This document shows, in pieces, positions 45,309-53,157 of a DNA stretch of 64,000 bases. This DNA comes from Palsa-948 sp964481195 (lineage in GTDB: Bacteria > Bacteroidota > Bacteroidia > Palsa-948). Within the stretch, counting starts at the first letter, position 1, and each line of letters starts with the position of its first letter. The translations under genes and the position numbers were made by a program. A model generated the notes under the pieces. That model saw only the letters and a list, made by a program, of their open reading frames with translations. It was not told the DNA's origin and ran no database searches. The stretch covers positions 1 to 64,000 of the forward strand of contig CAYZTB010000008.1 of the NCBI GenBank assembly GCA_964481195.1, in the 5' to 3' direction.

Positions 45309-46949
45309 TTACTTCTGCAAGTTCCAAATTACATCATAGTCGCCATTAGATTTTTCTTGAGCTATAATTTCTTTAATAGCTTTTCTAAAAACGATTAGGA
45401 GGTCTGTTCTGCGAATTATTTTATCTAAATTATCAGGTGTTATGTTGTTGGTAAAGCTAACTCCTGCAGATGATTTAATGTTTCCAGTACAATATTTTGT
45501 ATTAGCGGCAAGTCCATTTGTTTTTCCTACTAATTCAAATGCTAACTTAGGTACCATTAACACTAGGTCGCTCTTTTTATCTTCAGATACTTCTAAGTCT
45601 AGTGTAAGTGTAATTAGCGCATCAGATTCAGACTCTTTCATTATTCTATCGTTTGCGATGTTTACTCCAAATCCTTCGATTATAGGCATAAAGGCTGATA
45701 CTACTTTGGTGTTTTTGTAGGCACGGGTAAATTCAACCTTTGTATTTGCATCATCTTTAGAGAATGCCTCAATGGTTTTGTATGCTGGTGTGCCGGTTGT
45801 AGCTTCAACAGGCAACACAGAAGCGTTAAATTCTGATTTTATAATAGCCATCAAATCAGGATACATTTTAGCTAAAACAGCATCCCAAACTTCGTTAGGC
45901 TGCTGTGGGAACGTAAGTATCGTGGTTGTGGTAGTAGTTGCCGTTGCCTGACTTGTTTCGTATTGTGATACATCTACAACTTCTTTATATGTTGTGCCGC
46001 GAATTGAAAAGGATAACACGCCAATCTTTTTTAACTGACTAAACGGGCGACTTAAAAATGCATTTGGTTTAAAGAAGTTGTAATCCATGTTTACTTCTTT
46101 GCCTTTTGCTGTTAGCCCCGGATTTAATACAGGCTCTCCTGTAACATTCACAAACTTTCCATCGCTATAAGAAGCAGCGTATTGTACTGTAGGAAATGCA
46201 CCGCTTACTGCTGTAGCATTTTCCATGCTTTCAAATCCTACAGACAAATAACTCTTTTTGTAATTATAGAGCGCATCTCCTCCCGGTTTAATGTTCAAGT
46301 TTCTAAAAGCAGCTGCAGGAATAGTAACTTTCATTCCGGTATGTGTGTAGCATACTTCGTACAAACTTTTAATACTTACTTGATTGATGGCTAAACTAAC
46401 TTTTAGTAATTTGTTTTCAGAAAGTTCAGCGCTTTCAAGTTCTAGCACTACATCTTTTGTAATATCAATTGAAATATTATTTGTTTGCCCGTTTATAGAG
46501 ATAAGCTTTATTGGATTTTTGTAAGGCTCAATAGTAAAGCTTGAGGTTTGTCCGCTTGTGGTAGTGATTTCAATCTTTCTTGGAGAAGTATTTTTGTCTG
46601 TGATGTAGCTATACATTCCAGCAGTAACATATTCTACTGGTTTTCCATCAATGGTAACTGTGCCGTCTATTTTAACGAAGGCAGGAGTGCTCTTTTTAGT
46701 AAACATGATCTATGTCATATCGCCACCTGTTTTCCATCCTTTGTAAAATGCCTGCGATACAATACCTAATTTTTCATCGTGCAGGTTACTTCCAATGCCT
46801 ACGGTAGGAAATACAAGTTGCAGATCTGAAACTTGTTCAGCAGGAGGGGCCATCATTTTTGCAATTTTGGCAACCCCTTTGGTAAATAAGTTTTGTGAGT
46901 AGCCAAATTGTGTAATTAGCAATAAAGCAAGTATGAGTTTAAATTTTAT
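45309..46949 (-). pseudogene. Secreted hypothetical protein gene, broken by an in-frame TAG and a lost start
   Basis: Two open stretches in one frame, 46922-46713 and 46706-45309, are separated only by a TAG at 46710-46712 and one Ile codon. Upstream the frame encodes a clear signal peptide (KFKLILALLLITQFGYSQ), but the codon where ATG is expected (46947-46949) is ATA, with a TAA a few codons before; TTG at 46920-46922 is the only alternative start and would cut the signal peptide. The mature part has ordinary coding character and no named domain (PAFVKIDGTVTIDGKPVEYV, VWDAVLAKMYPDLMAIIKSEFN, KSDLVLMVPKLAFELVGKTNG). One G-to-A each would explain ATA from ATG and TAG from TGG. The 465-codon part could still be made from 46706 but without export. 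Confidence 0.7.
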
Positions 46950-47099
46950 TTTGGTTTGGTTTTTTTATGTTTTATTTCTGTGTGTATTAACAATTCGTGG
47001 GCTGATGAATAAATTTCAGCTAATAAGATTTGCAGAAGTATCATTTTAATAACTCTGGGAGCTTTATTGTTTTTATTCAAAAATGACATAAAAATATGC

Positions 47100-47603
47100 T
47101 TATTGATAAGAATAAGGTTCGTTTTGGCGAGCCATTTCTCTCACATTTTCTAATACTCTTTTCATATACGTTTTCCAGAATGTGTTGGTAAATAGCCAAT
47201 TCAGTGGATATAACAAAGTAATGTTAGAATGTAAGGTATAGGTGTATTCTATTAATATTTTATTTGGTTCCAGTTCTGTTGTTTTCCATTCGCCTGTAAA
47301 TTTATAGAAGCCCAGCATTCAGGATTAAAAGTCGCTAACTTCTATTTTCCAGTATTTGTTTTCGCTCCGTTCAAGTGCTTTGTCAGTCGAAGCAAATCCT
47401 CCTTTTTGAGAAAGAGATTTAGCTACAAATACTTTTTTGCTATATCCTGGCTTGCCCCAGTTTTCATCATCTGTGCAATGGGGAACTTTAGGCATTATTC
47501 TAAAACCAGTATGAACTTTTGAAACATCACAAAGCATTGGTGTTTTAAATGCTCTTTCTAAGCTGCAATTGTAAATAGTTTTTACTTCAACTTTTGTAGT
47601 CAT
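47100..47603 (-). pseudogene. SRPBCC/polyketide-cyclase-like gene broken by two stops
   Basis: Codons from 47603 (MTTKVEVKTIYNCSLERAF) to VSDF are followed by TAA (47325-47327), Ser, TGA (47319-47321), and then MLGFYKFTGEWKTTELEPNKI to the natural end at 47100, all in one frame. The joined sequence VSDF-x-S-x-MLGF reads like the continuous strand of a START/SRPBCC ligand-binding protein of about 167 residues, with Gln-Ser-Trp the likely original. CAA to TAA and TGG to TGA are both transitions. It sits directly downstream of the his operon end with 10 bp spacing. Confidence 0.7.
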
Positions 47604-47613
47604 AACTTAAATT

Positions 47614-48279
47614 TTATTTTCTACCAATCAAAACCTTCTCAACTTCTTCCAGCTTCACATTTTTTGCTTTCAAGAGAATTAAGAAGTGGTAGAGTAGGTC
47701 AGCAGCTTCGTTTTTGAAAAGGTCTATGTTGTTGTCTTTGGATTCAATTACTAATTCAACTGCTTCTTCGCCCACTTTTTGCGCTACTTTATTTACGCCA
47801 CTTTTAAAAAGCTTGTTGGTATAAGAGTTTTCTTCGTTGTTGTCAATACGCTGGGAGATGGTGCGTTCGAGTTCGTATAGAAAAGACCCGCTCCCTCCCG
47901 AACTACGTTCCCAACCTGTGGTTGTCCCAAAGGGAGGGAGTTGCGCGCTTGGCTCCTCCCCAATGGGGAAGTTAGGAGGGGCTTGGAAACAGCTCACTGC
48001 CCCTGTATGACAAGCAGGACCTTTTGGCTTTACGCTAATTAGTAGGGTGTCGTTATCGCAATCTTCTTTTATAGTTACCACATCAAAGTAGTTGCCGGAT
48101 GTTTCTCCTTTAGTCCACAAACGGTTTTTGCTTCGGCTAAAGAAGGTTACGCGTTTTTCTTTTTGTGTTTTTGATAATGCTTCTTCATTCATAAATCCTA
48201 GCATCAGCACTTGTTGAGTGATGTTATCTTGAATGATGGCGGGAAGAAGTCCGCTTCCTTTTTTGAAGTTTAATTTCAT
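47614..48279 (-). CDS. hisIE: HisIE: phosphoribosyl-AMP cyclohydrolase / phosphoribosyl-ATP pyrophosphatase, with in-frame repeat
   Basis: Bifunctional enzyme of histidine steps 2 and 3. The HisI domain has VLMLGFMNEEALSKT, LWTKGETSG, the metal-binding EDCDNDTLL and GPACHTGAVSCF. The HisE domain (about 130-220) has FLYELERTISQRI, KVGEEAVELVIESK and NEAADLLYHFLILL. The normally short linker is replaced by 33 residues (QAPPNFPIGEEPSAQLPPFG then TTTGWERSSGGSG) encoded by palindromic DNA at 47887-47985. Both domains look intact. I start at 48279 (MKLNFKKGSG); the seven codons upstream come from the repeat edge. Last gene of the his operon. Confidence 0.93.
   Translation of the reverse strand: MKLNFKKGSGLLPAIIQDNITQQVLMLGFMNEEALSKTQKEKRVTFFSRSKNRLWTKGETSGNYFDVVTIKEDCDNDTLLISVKPKGPACHTGAVSCFQAPPNFPIGEEPSAQLPPFGTTTGWERSSGGSGSFLYELERTISQRIDNNEENSYTNKLFKSGVNKVAQKVGEEAVELVIESKDNNIDLFKNEAADLLYHFLILLKAKNVKLEEVEKVLIGRK
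47887..47985 (-). repeat. Palindromic element inserted in frame between the HisI and HisE domains
   Basis: 99 bp, 33 codons. The coding strand has CTTCCCCATTGGGGAGGAG, a CAAGCGCGCAACT linker, then CTCCCTTTGGGACAACC-ACA-GGTTGGGAACG and TAGTTCGGGAGGGAGC. It is the closest relative of the rsmI-like insertion and is translated in the same frame there (GTT-x-GWERSSG). Confidence 0.9.
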
Positions 48280-48296
48280 ACTGTATGATTTAGAGG

Positions 48297-48371
48297 CCAC
48301 CCCAACCCTCCCAAAGGGAGGGAGCTTGCGCGTGCAATTCTCCCCCTTTGGGGGAGATAGAGGGGGCTTGG
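48297..48371. repeat. Palindromic element between hisIE and hisF
   Basis: Two hairpins, CCCTCCCAAAGGGAGGG and CTCCCCCTTTGGGGGAG, are joined by CTTGCGCGTGCAATT, the same linker type as in the coding copies. It fills the whole space between the hisF stop and the hisIE start and is thus part of the his mRNA. Confidence 0.9.
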
Positions 48372-48372
48372 C

Positions 48373-49182
48373 TTATCTTATAGCTATGTTATTTATTTTT
48401 AAATATTTTTTTAATTCAGGTATTGGTATTTCTCCGAAGTGAAAGATGCTGGCAGCCAATGCAGCGCTGGCTTTTGTTTTCTCAAAGACTTCTTTAAAAT
48501 GTTCTTTTGTTCCTGCACCACCGGAAGCAATAACTGGAATGTTAACTGCTTTGCTTACAGCATTGGTTATTTCAATTGCGAATCCGTTTTTAGTTCCATC
48601 GCTGTTCATTGAGGTGAGCAATATCTCTCCTGCTCCAAGTTCTTCGGCTTTTTTTGCCCAAGCAATTGTGGTTAGTTCTGTTTTTATCCTACCACCATTC
48701 ACATAAACTCTGGCTCCCTCCAGCTCCCCCAAAGGGGGAAAGGGTAGGGCTACTTGCTCCTCCCCTTCGGGGAGGCTGGGTGGGGTGGCTGTATCTATCG
48801 CCACCACCACACACTGACTGCCAAACTGTTTAGCAATTTCTGAAATCAATTCTGGGCGTTTAACAGCAGAGGAGTTGATGCTTATTTTATCTGCGCCTGC
48901 TTTAATGAGCACAGATACATCTTCAATGGAATTTATTCCTCCTCCAACGGTAAAAGGAATATTTATTTCTTGTGCTATCCTTTGAACCAGCTCAGCAAAT
49001 GTTTTTCTTTTTTCGATGGTGGCAGTGATATCCAGAAACACTAACTCATCAGCTCCTTCCAGTGCATATTTTTTTCCTAGCTCAACAGGGTCACCTGCAT
49101 CACGTATGTCAACAAAGTTTACGCCCTTAACAGTGCGACCATCTTTGATGTCTAAGCATGGTATGATTCTTTTTTTTAGCAT
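48373..49182 (-). CDS. hisF: Imidazole glycerol phosphate synthase subunit HisF, with in-frame repeat in an active-site loop
   Basis: Cyclase subunit forming IGP and AICAR with ammonia from HisH. TIM barrel: KRIIPCLDIKDGRTVKGV with the first catalytic Asp, VFLDITAT, FTVGGGI and SINSSAV, then VVVAIDT with the second catalytic Asp and VYVNGGRIKT, followed by ILLTSMNSDGTKNGF and PVIASGGAGT. Right after the catalytic Asp of VVVAIDT, 26 residues (ATPPSLPEGEEQVALPFPP, LGELEGA) replace the usual short loop; they are encoded by the element at 48712-48789. Length 269 against about 251 normally. All other motifs are intact. Confidence 0.95.
   Translation of the reverse strand: MLKKRIIPCLDIKDGRTVKGVNFVDIRDAGDPVELGKKYALEGADELVFLDITATIEKRKTFAELVQRIAQEINIPFTVGGGINSIEDVSVLIKAGADKISINSSAVKRPELISEIAKQFGSQCVVVAIDTATPPSLPEGEEQVALPFPPLGELEGARVYVNGGRIKTELTTIAWAKKAEELGAGEILLTSMNSDGTKNGFAIEITNAVSKAVNIPVIASGGAGTKEHFKEVFEKTKASAALAASIFHFGEIPIPELKKYLKINNIAIR
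48712..48789 (-). repeat. Palindromic element inserted in frame in hisF
   Basis: 78 bp, 26 codons. The coding strand contains CCTCCCCGAAGGGGAGG, a short linker and TTCCCCCTTTGGGGGAG, then CTGGAGGGAGCC. It is the two-hairpin form of the family, as in the intergenic copy at 48297-48371. Confidence 0.9.
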
Positions 49183-49187
49183 GTGAT

Positions 49188-49207
49188 AGCACCCTTCGAC
49201 AGGCTCA
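49188..49207. repeat. CCTTCGACAGGCTCAGG repeat at the hisA stop
   Basis: The minimal palindrome-like string CACCCTTCGACAGGCTCAGG fills the hisF-hisA spacer, and its TCA supplies the TGA stop of hisA (49205-49207). A related GTTCGACAGGAGCTGG string is at 12770. Confidence 0.6.
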
Positions 49208-49924
49208 GGATGCGATAATTAGATTAAGTTCTTGTAATTTTATTTTCCCTTCATAAATCGCTTTGCCAATGATTGCGCCTTCGCAGCCAAGTTCTTTTAC
49301 TTTGATAAGATCGTCCATGCAAGATACGCCACCACTAGCAATTAAATTTACTTTTGACTTTTCAATAATCTCAGTATATAATTTATTCGATGTTCCTTCC
49401 AGCATTCCATCTTTCGCAATATCGGTACAAATTACATTTTTAATTCCTTTGCTTTCGTAATGTTTTATAAAATCAACTACATCTAACTTGGAGCTTTCCG
49501 TCCAGCCTTGAGTTGCAATCATGCGATCTTTGCAATCTGCGCCAAGAATAATTTTGTCGGCTCCGTATTGTGTTAGCCATTCAAGAAATAATAATTCGTT
49601 GCTTGCGGCAATGCTACCACCTGTAATTTGTGTGGCGCCATTTTCAAAAGCAATTTTCAAATCATCGTTAGATTTTAAACCACCACCAAAATCTATTTTA
49701 AGTTTTGTTTTGGAAGCGATGTTATAAAGTATTTTATAGTTCACAATATGCTTAGACCTTGCGCCATCTAAATCTACCAGGTGTAAATACTGAATGCCGC
49801 TAGCTTCAAATTCTTTGGCTACTTCAAGAGGATTTGTGTTGTACACTTTTTGTGTGCTGTAATCTCCTTTAGTAAGGCGAACGCACTTTCCATCCATTAT
49901 ATCTATAGCAGGGATAATTCTCAT
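49205..49924 (-). CDS. hisA: Phosphoribosylformimino-5-aminoimidazole carboxamide ribotide isomerase
   Basis: Half-barrel-duplicated TIM barrel isomerase of histidine step 4: MRIIPAIDIMDGKCVRLTKGDY with the catalytic Asp8, YLHLVDLDGA, IDFGGGL, and the second catalytic Asp in VICTDIAKDGMLEG, LIASGGVS. Length 239 is normal and no repeat insertion is present, which contrasts with its neighbours hisF and hisH. Confidence 0.96.
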   Translation of the reverse strand: MRIIPAIDIMDGKCVRLTKGDYSTQKVYNTNPLEVAKEFEASGIQYLHLVDLDGARSKHIVNYKILYNIASKTKLKIDFGGGLKSNDDLKIAFENGATQITGGSIAASNELLFLEWLTQYGADKIILGADCKDRMIATQGWTESSKLDVVDFIKHYESKGIKNVICTDIAKDGMLEGTSNKLYTEIIEKSKVNLIASGGVSCMDDLIKVKELGCEGAIIGKAIYEGKIKLQELNLIIAS

Positions 49925-50019
49925 ATTGTTTTTATTGCAGATAACAAATCATTTTGAATTTACGAATTTTGGTCTAGTTTTTCAATCGAAAATGCATATT
50001 AATAAGTTATCTGTACAAT

Positions 50020-50646
50020 TCATATATTTAAAAAATTCTTTAATATTAATTCTCCAACCTTTCCGGATTTCTCTGGATGAAACTGAGTTGCATAAAAATT
50101 ATCTTTTTGTAATGCTGCGCTAAAAGGTAAAATGTAATTGCAGATAGCAGAGGTGATGCCTCCCCGCCCTTCAAAGGAGGGAGCCATGCTTGTGGTGAGT
50201 TGAGGGATAGTTTCAGCGTAATAGCTATGTACAAAATATACATCATCATTTTCTGTTAAGCCTTTAAATAAAGGCCCTTTCATCTCTGATAAGTTATTCC
50301 AACCCATTTGAGGGACAAGTTCTTTCGGGGGAAATAATTTGACAGCGGTATCAAACATTCCCATGCATGTGGTGTTTCCTTCTTCCGAAAACTTGCACAT
50401 CAGTTGTAAGCCTAGGCAAATTCCCAACACAGGTTGCTTCAATGAAATCAAGAGTTGGTCTAATTTCTTTTCTTTCAGATAGCTCATAGCAGTGCTAGCT
50501 TCGCCAACACCAGGAAGAATTACCTTGTCTGCCTTGCGTATCAATTCTAGATCATCTGTAATTGTACAAACAGCACCAATGCGGTTTAGCGCATTTTCTA
50601 CCGACCGTATATTACCTGCGTTGTATTTTACAATGATGATTTTCAA
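50020..50646 (-). CDS. hisH: Imidazole glycerol phosphate synthase glutaminase subunit HisH, with in-frame repeat
   Basis: Class I glutamine amidotransferase feeding ammonia to HisF. NAGNIRSVENAL and LPGVGEAS near the start, nucleophile Cys in GICLGLQLM, and the His-Glu pair in ATQFHPEKSG. Between VYFVHSYYAE and NYILPFSAAL about 21 residues (PQLTTSMAPSFEGRGGITSA) are longer than the usual short turn, and their DNA (50143-50205) carries a CTCCCTCCTTTGAAGGGCGG palindrome like the other elements. 208 residues against about 193 usual. Confidence 0.95.
   Translation of the reverse strand: MKIIIVKYNAGNIRSVENALNRIGAVCTITDDLELIRKADKVILPGVGEASTAMSYLKEKKLDQLLISLKQPVLGICLGLQLMCKFSEEGNTTCMGMFDTAVKLFPPKELVPQMGWNNLSEMKGPLFKGLTENDDVYFVHSYYAETIPQLTTSMAPSFEGRGGITSAICNYILPFSAALQKDNFYATQFHPEKSGKVGELILKNFLNI
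50143..50205 (-). repeat. Short palindromic element inserted in frame in hisH
   Basis: The coding strand has GGCTCCCTCCTTTGAAGGG followed by CGGGGAGGC, a single hairpin of the family; flanking bases are less certain, so edges are approximate. The frame is preserved. Confidence 0.65.
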
Positions 50647-50675
50647 TTTTGTTTTATTTTTGTTTTGTTCTTGCA

Positions 50676-50727
50676 GTTTTAACTCTTAATTCTCAGTTCT
50701 TAATTCTTAATTCTTAACTCTCAATTC
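50676..50727. repeat. Degenerate TTAATTCT/TTAACTCT simple repeat
   Basis: Iterations such as TTAACTCTTAATTCTCAG and TTCTTAATTCTTAAC in the hisB-hisH spacer, of the same kind as at 38627-38712. Confidence 0.7.
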
Positions 50728-51817
50728 ACAAACTTCCTTTTGTACTAGGAATATCAAAGTTGTCTGTTTGTTGAACTGCCATATTGATTGCTTTTGCAAA
50801 TGCTTTAAAGATAGCTTCTATCTTGTGGTGTTCATTTTTACCTTCGGCTTTGATATTTAAATTGCATTTTGCGCTATCGCTGAACGACTTGAAAAAGTGC
50901 ATAAACATTTCTGTTGGCATTTCTCCAATTTTTTCTCTTTTGAATTCAGCATTCCATTCTAACCAAGGACGACCACCAAAATCAAGCGCAACCTGTGCCA
51001 GGCAATCATCCATGGGCAGCAAGAAGCCATAGCGCTTAATGCCTTTTTTGCTTCCAAGTGCCTGTAAGAATGCATCGCCTAGGGTGATTGCAGTATCTTC
51101 AATACTGTGGTGTTCGTCAATCTCTAGGTCGCCTTTTACTTCAACATTTAAATCCATGTTGCCGTGTTTTGCGATTTGCTCTAACATGTGATCAAAAAAA
51201 GCAAGTCCTGTTGCTATTTTACTTTTTCCGGAGCCATCAAGGTTAAGTTCTATTTTAATGTCTGTCTCTTTTGTTTTTCGGTTTACGGATGCGGTGCGAG
51301 GTTTGCTCTTGAGGAACGAATAAATGTCCGCCCAGTTTATTGTACTGAGTGCAGCATCTTTATTTTTTTCAGTCCCAATAAATATTGCTTGTGTGCTAAG
51401 ATTTTTTGCTAGCTGTACATCGGTTTCCCTATCTCCAATTACAAATGAGTTTTTTAGATCGTAATTTCCTTTAAGGTAGTGAGATAAAAGTGCTGTGCCA
51501 GGTTTGCGTGTTGGGGCATTGTCGGCTGGAAAAGTTTTATCAATGATGATGTCTGTAAAAACAATTCCTTCGCTTTTTAATGCTTCCAGCATTTTGTTTT
51601 GTGCGGGCCAGAAAGTTTCTTCTGGAAATGATTTAGTTCCAAGTCCATCTTGATTGGTTACCATCACTAGTTCGTAATCTAATTCCTTGGCAATTCGTCC
51701 CAGATACTGAAAAACACCGGGGTAGAAGGATAGTTTTTCTAAGCTGTCAACTTGAAAGTTAACGGGTGGCTCAATAATTAGCGTACCATCGCGATCTATG
51801 AATAATACTTTTTTCAT
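50726..51817 (-). CDS. hisB: Bifunctional histidinol-phosphatase / imidazoleglycerol-phosphate dehydratase HisB
   Basis: Steps 6 and 8 of histidine synthesis in one 363-residue protein. The N-terminal HAD phosphatase has FIDRDGTLIIEPP (nucleophile and acid Asp), VTNQDGLG and GDRETDVQLAKN. The C-terminal dehydratase (from about 170) has GLAFFDHMLEQIAKHG, EIDEHHSIEDTAITLG and ENEHHKIEAIFKAFAKA-type manganese sites (GKNEHHKIEAIFKAF here). No repeat insertion. The two-domain form is usual in Bacteroidota and enterobacteria. Confidence 0.96.
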   Translation of the reverse strand: MKKVLFIDRDGTLIIEPPVNFQVDSLEKLSFYPGVFQYLGRIAKELDYELVMVTNQDGLGTKSFPEETFWPAQNKMLEALKSEGIVFTDIIIDKTFPADNAPTRKPGTALLSHYLKGNYDLKNSFVIGDRETDVQLAKNLSTQAIFIGTEKNKDAALSTINWADIYSFLKSKPRTASVNRKTKETDIKIELNLDGSGKSKIATGLAFFDHMLEQIAKHGNMDLNVEVKGDLEIDEHHSIEDTAITLGDAFLQALGSKKGIKRYGFLLPMDDCLAQVALDFGGRPWLEWNAEFKREKIGEMPTEMFMHFFKSFSDSAKCNLNIKAEGKNEHHKIEAIFKAFAKAINMAVQQTDNFDIPSTKGSL

Positions 51818-51825
51818 TTTATATA

Positions 51826-52053
51826 TTTATTGGCCACTAATTACACCAATTTACACTAATTAGCGATAGCGATTAATATTGGATATTTATATAATCTGTG
51901 GTTTGCATTTATTAAACTTTTTTTCTAATTTATTTATTTCGTGTTAATTCGTGCAATTGGTGGCTTATATTTATTTAAGTGCTTTTATTAAGTTTGATTT
52001 TCTTTAATATTTCTAATGGATTTGCTTAGTGTAAATTAGTGCAATCTGTGGCT
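51826..52053. repeat. Dispersed palindromes and a decayed 88-bp tandem copy of the hisC 3' end
   Basis: The 234-bp hisC-hisB spacer contains GGCCACTAATTACACC, GTGCAATTGGTGGC and GTGCAATCTGTGGC, members of the GCCAC family. On the minus strand GAAAATCAAA...TAAAAGCACTTAAA near 52002-51975 repeats the hisC end GAAAATCAAA...TAGAAGCACTCAAA (52090-52063) with start points 88 bp apart. A third, shorter and more decayed copy follows. Confidence 0.75.
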
Positions 52054-53077
52054 ATAGTTGTTTGAGTGCTTCTATTAGTTTTTGATTTTCTTGTGGGCTT
52101 CCAACGGTAATCCTAATACAATTTTTTACTACTGAGTTTCTGTTACGGGTTATTACTTTTTTGTTTACTAAATCAGTATAAATTTTATCCGCATTATCTA
52201 CTTCTATTAATAAGAAATTAGCTTCGGAAAAATATATCCTTTTTACTTTATATAATTCTTTTAACTTATTGATTATTAATGCTTTTTCATTTAAAATAAC
52301 TTGTTTATTCCTTTCAAAATTCGAAATATTATTTAATGCATTTATTGCAGCTTGCTGGTTTAATTCGCTTACATTATACGGTGGCTTCACTTTGTTAAAT
52401 AAGGCTATTATTTTAGCATCAGCATAAGCGATTCCTACACGTGCTCCTGCAAGTCCCCAGGCTTTGGAGAAAGTTTGCATGATTAATAGATTTTGGTAAT
52501 TAGGTAATTGGGTAATTAGAGATTTGTAGCTAGCAAAATCAATATACGCCTCGTCAACAACTACAATACCGTTAAAGCTTTCCAGAATCTTTTTTATATC
52601 CTCCCATTTAACTCCATTTCCTGTTGGGTTGTTTGGGCAACAGATAAAGATCAGCTTTGAGTTTTTGTTAATTGCTGAAAGGATATTGCTTGTATCCAGC
52701 TGAAAAGTTTCTGGAAATAAGTTTACTTTTTGCAAAATCGCATCGTTAATATTTGCGGACACTTCATACATGCCATAGGTAGGTGGACAAATTATTGCGC
52801 TGTCTTTTCTTGGCTCACAAAAAATGCGGTATGTTAAATCAATAACTTCATCGCTGCCATTTCCTATGAAAATATTCTCAACAGAAACTTTTTTGTACTC
52901 GCTTAGTTTTTGCTTTAACGTTCGCTGATAAGGATCAGGATAGCGATTCAATGGCCCGTATGGATTTTCGTTCGCATCAAGGAATATACCGTCCTTCCCC
53001 GAAAACTCATCACGGGCTGAGGAGTAGGGCTTCAACGATAATATATTTTTTCTAATTATTGATTCCAGATTAAACAT
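52052..53077 (-). CDS. hisC: Histidinol-phosphate aminotransferase
   Basis: PLP-dependent class I/II aminotransferase, step 7 of histidine synthesis. Blocks: LDANENPYGPLNRYPDP, FIGNGSDEVIDL, FICCPNNPTGNGV, VVDEAYIDFAS and the PLP lysine in QTFSKAWGLAGARVGIAY. The C-terminus has CIRITVGSPQENQKLIEALK. Length 341 fits. Its 3' end has been duplicated into the following spacer. Confidence 0.96.
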   Translation of the reverse strand: MFNLESIIRKNILSLKPYSSARDEFSGKDGIFLDANENPYGPLNRYPDPYQRTLKQKLSEYKKVSVENIFIGNGSDEVIDLTYRIFCEPRKDSAIICPPTYGMYEVSANINDAILQKVNLFPETFQLDTSNILSAINKNSKLIFICCPNNPTGNGVKWEDIKKILESFNGIVVVDEAYIDFASYKSLITQLPNYQNLLIMQTFSKAWGLAGARVGIAYADAKIIALFNKVKPPYNVSELNQQAAINALNNISNFERNKQVILNEKALIINKLKELYKVKRIYFSEANFLLIEVDNADKIYTDLVNKKVITRNRNSVVKNCIRITVGSPQENQKLIEALKQL

Positions 53078-53157
53078 TTTATATAGTTCTTAGTCGTTAG
53101 TATATAGTCCTTCGTTTTTTTTGTTCTTCGTTCTCGATTTCCCCCTTTTCCTATTTC

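Noticed and set aside
1284..47327. Recoding of TAG as a sense codon, suggested by two in-frame TAG codons (12150, 46710)
   Set aside because: TAG is the normal stop of several intact genes here (DUF1905 gene, lpxD, the sigma factor, the 63-residue gene), and another broken gene has TAA and TGA. Local mutation or error explains the data better.
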